NCBI RefSeq assembly: GCF_022437945.1
Contig: NZ_CP092535.1
Span: 1,116,001 to 1,180,000, forward strand
Origin: Nocardioides sp. TF02-7
GTDB lineage: Bacteria; Actinomycetota; Actinomycetes; Propionibacteriales; Nocardioidaceae
DNA: 64,000 nt
Reading direction: 5' to 3'
The translations under genes were made by a program, and so were the position numbers. Each line of letters starts with the position of its first letter. Position 1 is the first letter of the stretch. The notes under the pieces are model-generated. The model had not been told where the DNA came from. It saw nothing but the letters and a program-made list of their open reading frames with translations, and ran no database searches. Of this stretch, positions 12,936 through 21,146 are shown one piece after another.

Positions 12936-14279
12936 TCAGGACAGCGACAGCGGGGTCGCGAACTGTCCCGGGGCCACCAGCGGCGGCAGCCCGACCGAGG
13001 ACGGGGTCGCCGGCTCGAGCCGCCACCCGTGCATGGTGCCCGAGGCCGGGCCGCAGGTGGGGTTGTCGATCGTCGCGGCCGGCATCGACGTGCTGGGCGC
13101 GTCGACGGCACCGGCGGGCACGTCGGGGACGGCGAGGGTGTTCGGCGTGCCGAGGTAGACGACGGTCCGCGCGAAGATCGAGCCCTGGCCGGGTCCGCCG
13201 GCGTTGAGCAGCGCCGTGCCGGTGCAGCCGGCTCCGGAGTAGTAGGCCTGTGCCGGGTAGAGCGAACCGTCCCAACCGACGTCGACCAGGTAGCCGGTCG
13301 GGCTCAGGACCGTGACGCCGTACGACGACATCGCCACCACGTCGCCGAGCAGCCGCCCCTGGCCGTCCTCGACGGTGTGGCCGCCTGCGCCGGCCGGGCC
13401 CTGCGGACCAGCCGGTCCGGCGGGACCGGCGGGGCCGGTGTCGCCGACGGGCCCCTGGGGGCCGACCGGACCGGCCGGACCCTGCGGGCCCGTGGGGCCC
13501 TGGGGACCCACGGCGCCGTCGCGCCCGTCGGCACCGTTGACCCCGTCGGCACCGTCGGCACCGTTCGCGCCGTCGGCACCGTCACGACCGTCGGCACCGT
13601 CGGCGCCCTGGAGCGAGGCGAGCCAGTCGGCCTCGGTGCCGGCGTAGCCGTGGGCGACCGCGATGTCGTAGGCACTGAGCCCGTCCTCGCCGTCGGCGCC
13701 GGGCGCCCCGGCCAGTGAGTCGAGCCAGGCGACCTCGTCGCCGGTGAAGCCGTAGGAGACCGCGACCTCGTAGGCGCTCATCCCGTCGGCCCCGTCGGCC
13801 CCGTCGGCGCCGTCTGCGCCGTCGGCCCCGTCGGCCCCGTCCAGACCGTCAGTGCCGTCCACGCCGTCGGCGCCGTCAGCACCGGCCGCGCCGTCGCGGC
13901 CGTCGGCACCGTTCACGCCGTCGATCCCGTCGCGGCCGTCCTTGCCTTGCAGGGACGCCAGCCACGCCTCTTCGGTGCCCTGGAACCCGTGGGCCACGGC
14001 CAGCTGGTAGGCACTGCGGCCGGCGGTCCCCTTCGGGCCGCGGGCGCCCTTGTCGCCGGTCGTCTGCCACGTCAGCAGCGTCTGGCCCTTGGGGCAGCGC
14101 TTCGTGCTGTTGGGCACCAGCCGCAGGTGGTCGAGCTTGGAGCCGACGCACACCGTGATCCGGGCGCGGTTCGACGGCCTCTCCTGCGTGTTGGCCGCCA
14201 CCGCCGTGCCGGCGACGGCCGCCGCCAGTGCGACGGCGGCTACGCCGGCGCGCGCCGACCTGGACTTCCACACCTTCAT
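12936..14279 (-). CDS. Secreted collagen-like (Gly-X-Y) protein
   Basis: 447 residues, intact. N-terminal signal sequence ([20 protein letters not shown]). Then three copies of a roughly 25-residue module, [38 protein letters not shown] and [19 protein letters not shown], each followed by Gly-X-Y tracts: first GADGADG-type, finally proline-rich [21 protein letters not shown] non-collagenous C-terminal domain of about 155 residues contains three cysteines ([14 protein letters not shown]) and no sortase motif or membrane anchor. Such tracts are expected to form triple helices. Probably a surface or released fibre; function unknown. The ATG at 14277-14279 has GAGAGG upstream. The Asp-rich then Pro-rich switch is notable. 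Confidence 0.85.
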   Translation of the reverse strand: MKVWKSRSARAGVAAVALAAAVAGTAVAANTQERPSNRARITVCVGSKLDHLRLVPNSTKRCPKGQTLLTWQTTGDKGARGPKGTAGRSAYQLAVAHGFQGTEEAWLASLQGKDGRDGIDGVNGADGRDGAAGADGADGVDGTDGLDGADGADGADGADGADGADGMSAYEVAVSYGFTGDEVAWLDSLAGAPGADGEDGLSAYDIAVAHGYAGTEADWLASLQGADGADGRDGADGANGADGADGVNGADGRDGAVGPQGPTGPQGPAGPVGPQGPVGDTGPAGPAGPAGPQGPAGAGGHTVEDGQGRLLGDVVAMSSYGVTVLSPTGYLVDVGWDGSLYPAQAYYSGAGCTGTALLNAGGPGQGSIFARTVVYLGTPNTLAVPDVPAGAVDAPSTSMPAATIDNPTCGPASGTMHGWRLEPATPSSVGLPPLVAPGQFATPLSLS

Positions 14280-14370
14280 CCCGATCCTCTCAGTCGAGCG
14301 CGGCCTCCAGCTGGGTCGGGGACCGGCACCGTCCTATCGGCTCGGTGGGGGGCGGACCTGAGCAAGGTGC

Positions 14371-14463
14371 GGAATACCCGGCCGACCGGGTATCCCGCGG
14401 GTTGTCCGCCCTTGCAGAAGCCGACAACCCCGAGAAGAGGCCGACAACCCCTCCGGCCCGACC
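14371..14463. repeat. 93-bp direct repeat, copy 1
   Basis: Identical to 14484-14576, with copies offset by 113 bp. Each copy has two dyads: ATACCCGG-CCGA-CCGGGTAT (perfect, 8-bp arms) and GGGTTGTC...GACAACCC (8-bp arms, about 17-nt loop), plus a second GACAACCCC. In a transcript each copy would fold into two hairpins. Confidence 0.9.
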
Positions 14464-14483
14464 GAGGCGTCACCCCGAGGCGG

Positions 14484-14576
14484 GGAATACCCGGCCGACC
14501 GGGTATCCCGCGGGTTGTCCGCCCTTGCAGAAGCCGACAACCCCGAGAAGAGGCCGACAACCCCTCCGGCCCGACC
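14484..14576. repeat. 93-bp direct repeat, copy 2
   Basis: Exact second copy of 14371-14463, separated from it by a unique 20-bp stretch. Located between the lipase stop and the collagen-like gene; it may act as tandem terminators of lipase mRNA or as paired operator sites for the downstream surface gene. Confidence 0.9.
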
Positions 14577-14590
14577 CGGCCCGACACCGG

Positions 14591-14627
14591 CCCGACCCAC
14601 CCGACCCACCCGACCCACCCGACCCCA
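14591..14627. repeat. Tandem 9-bp repeat, G-quadruplex type on the minus strand
   Basis: Four successive units of CCCGACCCA, the last with an extra C. On the minus strand this reads GGGTGGGTC repeated: runs of three G with 1-2 nt loops, the classic quadruplex pattern. It begins about 18 nt past the lipase stop, so the RNA 3' region of that gene would carry it. Confidence 0.75.
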
Positions 14628-14644
14628 CCGGGCCGCGCCGACCG

Positions 14645-15546
14645 CTACTCCTCGGCAAGCGCGTCGAGGACCAGGTCGGCGACGACCTCCTGCTCCTCGG
14701 CGTAGGGGTGCCACTGGGCGCCGCCCCACCGGGGGCCGGATGCCGGCGACCCACGGGTCGTCGGCGCACAGGTGGTGGCCGCGGGTGGCGGCGAAGACGT
14801 CGACGTAGCGGACGCCGGCGCGCGACGCGGCGGTCTCGAGGGCGGCGTTGATCCCCTCGAGCACGTCCCGCGCCCAAGCGTGGTCGCCCTCGGTGATCGG
14901 CAGCTGGTCGCAGCGCTCGTCGTCCGGCGGGACGACCTCGGGATAGCCGACGACGAGCACCTCGGCGTCGGGGGCACGCTCCTCGACCTCGGCGAGCCGC
15001 TGCCCGAGCCGGGCCTCGACCTGGGCCACCCGGTCCGCGGCGAGGCTCCGGCCGCCGGACCGGTCGGCGTCGGTGCACGGGGGTCTCGTCCGGTTCGGCG
15101 TCGACCGAGAGCCGGACGCAGGTCACGACCACGCTGCCGATCAGGTTGAAGTCGTTGGCGCCGATGCCGACGGTGACCAGGTCGGTCTCGGCGGACAGCG
15201 CGTCCAGCTGCGGCGGCGCGCCCACCTGCTCGTACGCCGTCACCAGGTGGTCCGACGTCGCACCGGAGCAGCTGACGTCGCCGAGGTCGGCGCCGGTCGC
15301 CCGCGCCACCAGCCGGGGATAGCTGCGCGCGGAGCGGAAGCACGGGTCGTCCCGGTCGTAGCGGCCGGACCCGACGCCCGCGGTGTAGGAGTCGCCGATC
15401 GCGACGTACTGGTCGCCCTCGCCGACGACGAAGTCGCGGGCCTCGACCCGGCAGCCGGCCACGAGCCCCGCCAGCGCCGTCAGCCCCATCAGCACCGCCA
15501 GCGCCGGGAGCAGCGCGGTCGAGAGGATCACCGGACGCCGACGCAC
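14645..15546 (-). CDS. Secreted SGNH/GDSL-family lipase or esterase (two apparent frameshifts)
   Basis: Exported hydrolase of about 300 residues. Signal sequence with a lipobox-like end (ALAVLMGLTALAGLVAGC), so it may be a lipoprotein. SGNH blocks are clear: AIGDSYTAGVGSG with the catalytic Ser, VSCSGATSDHL, VGIGANDFN, and the C-terminal WHPYAEEQ carrying the catalytic His, resembling actinobacterial SGNH lipases. Shifts at C5 runs, plus strand 15078-15082 (ETP to CTDADRSGG) and 14731-14735 (GIRPRWGGAQW), each with one base too many. The GTG at 15544-15546 is chosen; an in-frame GTG at 15553-15555 is also possible. Confidence 0.83.
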
Positions 15547-15559
15547 GGCGCACACCGTA

Positions 15560-15579
15560 CCGGCGCGGCCGCGCGCCGG
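15560..15579 (-). terminator. Hairpin at the end of the long catabolic operon
   Basis: CCGGCGCG (15560-15567) pairs with CGCGCCGG (15572-15579) across a 4-nt loop, beginning 8 nt after the enoyl-CoA hydratase stop. It is a plausible terminator for the operon that starts at 30214; no T-run follows. Confidence 0.5.
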
Positions 15580-15587
15580 GGCCCGGG

Positions 15588-16298
15588 TCAGGCCTCCCGC
15601 AGCGCGCGGGCTGCGGCCGTCACCTCGGCCAGGTAGGCCGCCGCCCGCTCCGCCGGGCGCCGGGAGCCGCGCAGGTAGCGCAGGCCGTCGTCGGGCAGGG
15701 CGAGGAGGTCGGCGACCACGGCCGCCGCCCGGTCGTCCAGCGCCGCAGCCGGCACCACCTCGGCCACCGCCCCCACCTCCCGCAGCCGGTCGGCACCGAG
15801 GGTGGCCCCCGTCGCGAGGGCGTGGGAGACCAGCGGCGGCGGGAGGAAGCCCTCCAGCAGCGCCGCGCCCATCGGCGCCCCCACCCGCAGCTCGGGGAAC
15901 GCGACGCTCGCCGCGGGGCCGGCCACCACCAGGTCGGCGCAGGCCACGAGCAGGCCGCCGGCGCCGACCGCCGGACCGTCGACGACGGCGACGACCGGGA
16001 CCGGGCACCGCGCCACGGCCGCGACCCCGCCGCCCGCACGCTCGAGGTACGCCGCCCGGTCGGTGACCGCGGCCAGCTCCCGGACGTCCTGGCCGGCGCA
16101 CCACGCCCGCCCCTCCGCCCGGAGGACGACCAGCCGCGGCCGGCCCGCCGCCCCGACCGCGTCGAGGTCGAAGGCCCCCCGGAGCGCGTCGTAGACCTTG
16201 AGCGAGAGCGCGTTGACCGGCGGCCGCGCCAGGGTGACGTGCCGCGCCCCGTCGCGGTCCTCGACCCGCAGCCCGCCGGCCGGCTCCCGGAGCGGCAT
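15588..16298 (-). CDS. Enoyl-CoA hydratase/isomerase family protein
   Basis: Crotonase-fold protein, 236 residues, intact. It has the CoA/oxyanion region RAWCAGQDVRELA and the second oxyanion loop GPAVGAGGLLVACADLVVAG; family members hydrate, isomerise or hydrolyse acyl-CoA thioesters. At the place of the usual second catalytic acid it reads FPELRVGAPMGAALLEG, so the exact reaction is open. Last gene of the operon; its ATG overlaps the stop of the upstream acyl-CoA dehydrogenase (ATGA). Confidence 0.83.
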   Translation of the reverse strand: MPLREPAGGLRVEDRDGARHVTLARPPVNALSLKVYDALRGAFDLDAVGAAGRPRLVVLRAEGRAWCAGQDVRELAAVTDRAAYLERAGGGVAAVARCPVPVVAVVDGPAVGAGGLLVACADLVVAGPAASVAFPELRVGAPMGAALLEGFLPPPLVSHALATGATLGADRLREVGAVAEVVPAAALDDRAAAVVADLLALPDDGLRYLRGSRRPAERAAAYLAEVTAAARALREA

Positions 16299-17470
16299 CA
16301 GTACGACTTGGGCAGGCCCAGCTCGTGCTGGGCGATGTGGTTGAGCACCATCTCCTCGCTCACCGGCGCGATCCGGAACAGCCGGACCAGCCCGGACAGC
16401 GTGGCCAGGCCGTACTCCGTCGCCATCCCGTTGCCGCCGTGGGCCTGCATCGCCGCGTCGAGCGCGTGGCCCGCCGCCTCCGCGGCGAGGTACTTGGCCA
16501 TGCTCGACGCCCCGCCCGCCTCCGGCGAGCCGGCGTCGTAGAGCGCCGCGGCACGCGCGGTGAGGAGCCGGGCCGCCTCGACCTCGACGTGCGCCTTCGC
16601 CAGCGGGTGGGCGACCGCCTGGTGCGCCCCGATCGGGACGCCCCAGACCTCCCGCTCCCCGGCGTAGCGGGCGCCCTTGTCCAGCGCGTAGCGGGCGATG
16701 CCGTTGAGCAGCGCGGCGCTGCCGATCCGCTCCGGGTTGAGCCCGCTGAACAGCGCGCCGAGACCCTTGCCCTCCTCGCCCACGAGGGCGGACCCGGGCA
16801 CCCGCACCCCGTCGAAGGTGAGCACGAACTGCCGCTCGGGCGAGGTGATCTCCACCGGGATCGGCGACGCGCCGATGCCGGGCGCGTCGGACTCGACGAC
16901 GAACAGCGACAGCGACCCGCGGCCGCGGTCGTCGACCTCCCCGGTCCGGGCGACCACGAGGATCGCCTGGGCGTTGTCGACGTGGGAGACGTAGTACTTG
17001 CTGCCGTCGAGCACCCAGTCGTCGCCGTCGCGGGTGGCGGTGGTGCGGATCCGGTGGGCGTTGGAGCCGGCGTCGGGCTCGGTGATCGCGAACGCCATCA
17101 CGGTCTCCCCCGACGCCAACCCCGGCAGCCACCGGCCGCGCTGCGCGCCGGTGCCGTGCTTGCCGAGGATGGTCGCGCACACCGCGGGCGAGAGCGCCAG
17201 CAGCATCAGCGGCACGCCGGTGGCGGCCAGCTCCTCGGTCACCACGGCCAGGTCCGCGATGCCGGCGCCGCCGCCGCCGTGCTCCTCGGCGATGTTGACC
17301 CCGAGCAGCCCGGCCTCGCCGAGCTCGCGCCACAGCTCGCGGGGGTTCCCGCCCTCGCGCGCGGTCCGGACGAAGTAGTCGTGGCCGTAGCGGGCGCCGA
17401 TCGCCCGCACCGTGCCCCGCAGGGCGACGACCTCGGGCGGGTCGACCAGCGGCAGCGCCGGAGCGGTCAC
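16298..17470 (-). CDS. Acyl-CoA dehydrogenase
   Basis: FAD flavoenzyme that inserts a double bond next to an acyl-CoA carbonyl. 390 residues, intact. Signatures: AFAITEPDAGSNAHRIRTTA (first signature and FAD contact), SKYYVSHVDNAQAILVV, and the C-terminal AMQAHGGNGMATEYGLATL. The GTG at 17468-17470 overlaps the stop of the isochorismatase-like gene (GTGA). It is one of three acyl-CoA dehydrogenases in the two-operon cluster, so several substrates or successive steps are likely. Confidence 0.9.
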   Translation of the reverse strand: MTAPALPLVDPPEVVALRGTVRAIGARYGHDYFVRTAREGGNPRELWRELGEAGLLGVNIAEEHGGGGAGIADLAVVTEELAATGVPLMLLALSPAVCATILGKHGTGAQRGRWLPGLASGETVMAFAITEPDAGSNAHRIRTTATRDGDDWVLDGSKYYVSHVDNAQAILVVARTGEVDDRGRGSLSLFVVESDAPGIGASPIPVEITSPERQFVLTFDGVRVPGSALVGEEGKGLGALFSGLNPERIGSAALLNGIARYALDKGARYAGEREVWGVPIGAHQAVAHPLAKAHVEVEAARLLTARAAALYDAGSPEAGGASSMAKYLAAEAAGHALDAAMQAHGGNGMATEYGLATLSGLVRLFRIAPVSEEMVLNHIAQHELGLPKSY

Positions 17471-18069
17471 GCCCACGCCGCGACCACCTCGTCGGTCGTC
17501 GCCAGCCACCCGAACGCGAAGCCGATGGTGCCGAGCGCGACCTCGTTGCGGGTCGGGTCGTACTCCGCGACCGCGTCGCTGACGACGTGCACCCGGTAGT
17601 CGCGCTGGCCGGCGTCGCGGGCCGTGGTCTCGACGCAGATGTTGGTGGTGACGCCGCAGATCACGAGCGTGCGGATGTCCTGGCTGGTGAGCACCGGCTC
17701 GAGCTGCGTCCCGTAGAACGAGCTCGGCCGCGACTTGTCGATGACGACCTCGCCGGGCCCGGGCTTCAGCGACGGCACGATCTCGGCGTCCCAGGTGCCG
17801 TCGACGAGGGCCTGGACCTCCGCCATCTGCGGCACCAGCTCGTTGGGCAGCAGCCCGCCGTCGACGTAGCCGGGCTGGTAGACGTAGCGCGTGTAGATCA
17901 CCGGCACGCCGGCCTCCCGCGCGGCGGCGACCAGCCGCTCCGACCCGGGCAGGGCGGGCGTCAGCGCCTCGTGCGGCATGCCGATCCGCGCCATCGACCC
18001 CTCGGCGTCGAGGAAGCCGTTCTGCATGTCGACCACGAGGAGCGCGGTCCTGTCCTTGGTGAGCGTCAT
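17467..18069 (-). CDS. Isochorismatase-like cysteine hydrolase
   Basis: 200 residues, intact. The Asp-Lys-Cys triad of the superfamily is present: Asp14 in ALLVVDMQNGF, Lys in VVIDKSRPSSFYGTQ, Cys in GVTTNICVETTARDAG. Members include N-carbamoylsarcosine amidohydrolase, nicotinamidase, biuret and ureidoacrylate hydrolases, so an amide, carbamoyl or imide C-N bond is the likely target, although some members act on other bonds. Start and stop overlap both neighbours (ATGA and GTGA). With the racemase-like and RidA genes it is a main hint that the operon substrate contains nitrogen. Confidence 0.88.
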   Translation of the reverse strand: MTLTKDRTALLVVDMQNGFLDAEGSMARIGMPHEALTPALPGSERLVAAAREAGVPVIYTRYVYQPGYVDGGLLPNELVPQMAEVQALVDGTWDAEIVPSLKPGPGEVVIDKSRPSSFYGTQLEPVLTSQDIRTLVICGVTTNICVETTARDAGQRDYRVHVVSDAVAEYDPTRNEVALGTIGFAFGWLATTDEVVAAWA

Positions 18070-18911
18070 GTCGTTCCCTTCTGTTGGTGGTCGGTCGGCA
18101 CGGGGTGCACGATGCACACCTCGCAGTCGTCGGTCCCCGGCGACGACGCGCCGCCGGCCGCAAGGCAGGCGTCCACGAGCCCGGTGGCCAGGCCGGTGTG
18201 CCGGGCGACGCCGGTGCTGGGCGGCGTGTGGGTGCCGGAGAGGGCGGCGGCGTGGGCGGCGGTGAGGCCGATCGCCGACGGCTCGAGGACGGGTACGTCG
18301 ACCTGTGCGGCGACGGCGTCGGCGGCGGGCGCCATGCAGGTGCAGCCGAGCAGCACCGCGTCGGAGCCGTCGGCGGCGACCGCCCGGCGGCACAGGTCGG
18401 CCAGCGCGGTCAGGACGTCGGCCTCCTGCCGCCGCATCCGCGACTTCACGCCGTCGGGACGGCCGACCCGGTCGAGCTCGTCGTCGCCGCTCAGGTGGTG
18501 CACGCCGCGGCAGCGCTCGCCGCCCGGCGTCGACCGCAGCCGGTCGGCGTAGAGGTAGCCCATCGAGCGCGGCCACACGGTGACGACGGAGAACCCGGCA
18601 TAGAGCGTCGCCGCGAACTTGATGCTCTCCTCCCCCGCCCCGACCACGGGCACCGAGGTGGCCGCCCGGGCCCGGTCGACGGCGTAGTCGCCGAAGGTGT
18701 CGACGTAGACGGCGTCGCACCCGGCGGCCACCGCGCGCTCGACGGCGTCGAGGGTGCCGAGCTCGGTGACGAGGTGCTCGTAGGGGGTGCGCGCCAGCAG
18801 CCGCAGCCGCAGGTCGTGCAGCGTCGTCTCCACACCGGGCGGGTCGGCCACCGTCGGCGCCGACTTGCCGTCGGAGTTGATCATCGCCACCCGGCGGGGC
18901 TCGGTGCTCAC
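18066..18911 (-). CDS. Aspartate/glutamate/hydantoin racemase family protein
   Basis: 281 residues, intact. It resembles the Asp/Glu/hydantoin racemase and maleate isomerase superfamily, in which two cysteines act as acid and base. The second Cys motif is clear (VLLGCTCMAPAADA); the first site reads AVYVDTFGDYAVDR, where a Cys would be expected at the Thr, so a normal two-Cys racemisation is doubtful. It could be an isomerase, decarboxylase-like enzyme or lyase of this fold. GTG start at 18909-18911 overlaps the thioesterase stop. Its position beside an isochorismatase-like hydrolase recalls hydantoin or ureide pathways. Confidence 0.78.
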   Translation of the reverse strand: MSTEPRRVAMINSDGKSAPTVADPPGVETTLHDLRLRLLARTPYEHLVTELGTLDAVERAVAAGCDAVYVDTFGDYAVDRARAATSVPVVGAGEESIKFAATLYAGFSVVTVWPRSMGYLYADRLRSTPGGERCRGVHHLSGDDELDRVGRPDGVKSRMRRQEADVLTALADLCRRAVAADGSDAVLLGCTCMAPAADAVAAQVDVPVLEPSAIGLTAAHAAALSGTHTPPSTGVARHTGLATGLVDACLAAGGASSPGTDDCEVCIVHPVPTDHQQKGTT

Positions 18912-19707
18912 GCCGACTCCTCGGTCCCGGCCGGCGGCCACCACACCGCCCGGGTCTGCCGCAGCGTCGCCAGCAGCCGGCCGTCGGCGGTCCAGGCGTG
19001 CACCTCGTCGACGCAGTGCTGCCGGGTCGCCCAGGCGGTGGCGTGGTCGAGACGCAGCCACCCGGCCGGGTCCCACTCCCCGGCGTCCGGCGCGAGGTGG
19101 ACGGCGTAGTCGATGGTCGGCACGAACGCCGGCGGCTCGGGCTCGCCGAACAGTCCGGGGGTCGGCGCGTCCAGGAGCGCCGTCGCCACCGCCTCGGCCG
19201 AGCGGAGGCCGCCGCCGGCGGCCTCGGGACGGATCCGCGCCCACGACGTGGCCGGGTCGGCCATGCGCGGCACGGAGGTGCGCCGGAGGTCGATCACGTC
19301 GTCGAACGGCAGCCGGCCGCGTCCGACGTCGAGGGAGGGCGCGGCGACCGCGCCCGGGGAGGTGGTGCGCACCCACGCCGGCGCGTCTGCCGACGCCGGA
19401 GCGGGTGCGGGATCGGGGGGAGGTGCAGGAGCTCGGCGGTCGCGTGCACCCGCACGCGACCGTCCTGCTCCAGCAGCAGCCGGAGCAGCTCCGTGGACCG
19501 GCCGCGGTGGAGGGTCTCGGTGCGCACCGCCACCGGTCCGACCGCGACGCGGGAGACGAAGTTGGCGGTCAGCGACACCAGCCGGTACGCCGACCGGGCG
19601 ACCGCCGTGTCGGCCAGCAGGCCGACGACGTAGCCGCCGAAGAGCCCGTCGAACCCCGACCAGCGGGGGTCGGTCTCGCGCGCGTCGGGGTCCCGGGTGA
19701 CGGTCAC
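18908..19707 (-). CDS. Double-hotdog acyl-CoA thioesterase family protein (one apparent frameshift)
   Basis: About 266 residues when repaired. The N-terminal half (RWSGFDGLFGGYVVGLLADT, then LTANFVSRVAVGPVAVRTET) and C-terminal half (PTIDYAVHLAPDAGEWDPAGWLRL reduced to its start PTIDYAVHL, then GRLLATLRQTRAVW) match TesB-like or acyl-CoA thioesterase proteins with two hotdog domains. The frame changes at the G6 run 19415-19420, which needs one more base (LLHLPPDPAPAPASADAP). Likely role: hydrolysing stalled or final acyl-CoA intermediates to free CoA. GTG start at 19705-19707 overlaps the cupin stop. Confidence 0.78.
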
Positions 19708-20273
19708 GGCCGCTCCCGGCGCACCAGGTCGTCCGGCAGCGGCGCGGCCTCGGGCTCCCGTGCCCAGCGGCGCAGGTCGGCGCTCACGACCTCGACCGAG
19801 CCGGCGCCGTCGGGCACCGTGCCCCGCGACCACTGCGCCAGCGGCGACGGGGGGGCAGCGCGACCATCTCGTCGACGTGCACCGACCGGACCGGGACGTC
19901 GACCGGTGGCAGCGCCGAGGCCGGGAGGTAGTCGGGAAGGCCGCCGAACCAGGCGAGGACGCGGCAGCCGGCCGGCGACCGCATGCCGGTGCGGACGTGG
20001 CCACCGGGGATGACGGTGAGGTCGCCGCGCCGGTAGGTCGCGCCGTCGATCTCGAGCTCCCCGTCCAGCACGAGGAACTCCTCGGCGGCGAGGTAGCCGC
20101 CGGGTCCCGGGCGCTCGAAGCCGGCGGGGGAACCGGCCGTGGATGGTGAACCGGTTCCACGGCGAGGCGAGCCGCACGAGGTCGAGCGGCAGGTTGGCCC
20201 CCGGCATCGGCGCCGGGCGCCACTTCTGCGGTGCCTCGAGGTCGAGCGCGTGGGGCGCGGTCACCGGGCTCAC
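19704..20273 (-). CDS. Cupin-domain protein (two apparent frameshifts)
   Basis: About 189 residues. The readable parts form a small beta-barrel cupin: NLPLDLVRLASPWNRFTIHG, then FLVLDGELEIDGATYRRGDL and IPGGHVRTGMRSPAGCRVL. Cupin motif 1 is degenerate (acidic residues but few histidines), with one His in motif 2, so a metal-dependent activity is uncertain. Frame is lost at the G5 run 20126-20130 and regained at the G7 run 19849-19855; each has one base too many. GTG start at 20271-20273 overlaps the CitE-like stop. Function unknown; a second cupin gene (35955-36815) sits in the sister operon. Confidence 0.65.
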   Translation of the reverse strand: MSPVTAPHALDLEAPQKWRPAPMPGANLPLDLVRLASPWNRFTIHGRFPRRLRAPGTRRLPRRRGVPRAGRGARDRRRDLPARRPHRHPRWPRPHRHAVAGRLPRPRLVRRPSRLPPGLGAATGRRPGPVGARRRDGRAAPPSPLAQWSRGTVPDGAGSVEVVSADLRRWAREPEAAPLPDDLVRRERP

Positions 20274-21146
20274 GGGACGGCCCCGTTCGAGCGCTCGGCG
20301 AGCTCGTGCAGCGCGAGCACCCGCCGGGCCGCGTGGACGACCGCCGGGTCGACCAGCCGGCCCTGCGCGTCGAGGGCGACCCCGGAGCCGCGGCGCTCGG
20401 CCTCGGCGAGCAGCTGCAGCGTCGCGCGCGCCTCCTCGACCTGCTCGGGCGTCGGCGTGAAGACGTCGTGCACGACCGGCAGCTGCGCCGGGTGGATGCA
20501 GGCGCGGCCGACGAAGCCGAGCCGCGCGACCGCCCGGGTCGAGGCGGTGAGCGCCTCGACGTCGCTGGTGATCCGCGAGACCGGTCCGACCGGCGGCTCG
20601 ATGCCCGCTGCCGCGCTGGCCAGCACCACCATCGTGCGGATCGCGAGCAGCTCCCGCTCGTCGGGTCCGGGGTCGATGCCCGCCTCCCCGGTGAGGTCGA
20701 CCTCGCCGACCTGGAGCCGGTGCACGCGCGGCCCAGCGGCGATCGCGCGGACGTCGAGCACCGCCGCCGGCGTCTCGACGAGCGGCATCAGCCGGGTGGT
20801 GCGGTCACCGAGGTCGTCGAGCAGCTGCGCCACGGCGGCGACGGTCGCCGCGTCGGCCTTCGCCAGGGCGAGGCCGGCCAGGGCCGGCGACCCGGCGAGC
20901 CGGCGTACGTCGTCGAGGCCGCGGTCACCGGGGTTGACCCGCACCCAGAGCTCCAGCGGTCCGTCGGCCGGCTGCTCGGCCAGCCAGGTCGCCACCGCCT
21001 CGCGGGCGGCGTCCTTCTCCGCCAGCGGCACGGCGTCCTCGAGGTCCACGATCAGCGCGTCGGCGCCCCGCCGCGCCGCCTTGGCGAGCTTGTCGCCCGC
21101 GTTGCCGGGGGACGTAGAGGTAGGACCGCGGGAGCGAGGTGGTCAT
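20270..21146 (-). CDS. CitE-like HpcH/HpaI-family CoA-ester lyase (one apparent frameshift)
   Basis: About 292 residues. N-terminus SLPRSYLYVPGNAGDKLAKA and VDLEDAVPLAEKDAAR are hallmark CitE/malyl-CoA lyase motifs; LPLVETPAAVLDVRA and VGEVDLTGEAGIDPG hold the Mg-binding acidic residues. Family members cleave or form beta-hydroxyacyl-CoA thioesters (citramalyl-, malyl-, citryl-CoA). Frame breaks at the G5 run 21107-21111, one extra base. ATG at 21144-21146 overlaps the acyl-CoA dehydrogenase stop. In this pathway it may perform a late C-C cleavage giving acetyl-CoA and a keto acid. Confidence 0.85.

Larger units (their letters stand above)
14280..14644. other. Repeat-rich intergenic region, no gene seen
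   Basis: 365 bp between the lipase stop and the collagen-like start, both minus strand. It holds two 93-bp direct repeats and a 9-bp tandem repeat, listed separately, and must also contain the promoter of the collagen-like gene in 14280-14370. I see no protein I can defend here. Confidence 0.7.

Noticed and set aside
13350..13930. Collagen-like DNA repeats as a CRISPR array or minisatellite
   Set aside because: The repeats are codon-periodic Gly-X-Y encoding units in an intact gene; there are no spacers of constant length and no cas genes.
19704..20273. Assigning the small cupin as a metal-dependent dioxygenase
   Set aside because: The first cupin motif lacks the usual His pair and two frameshifts obscure the rest; only the fold is supportable.
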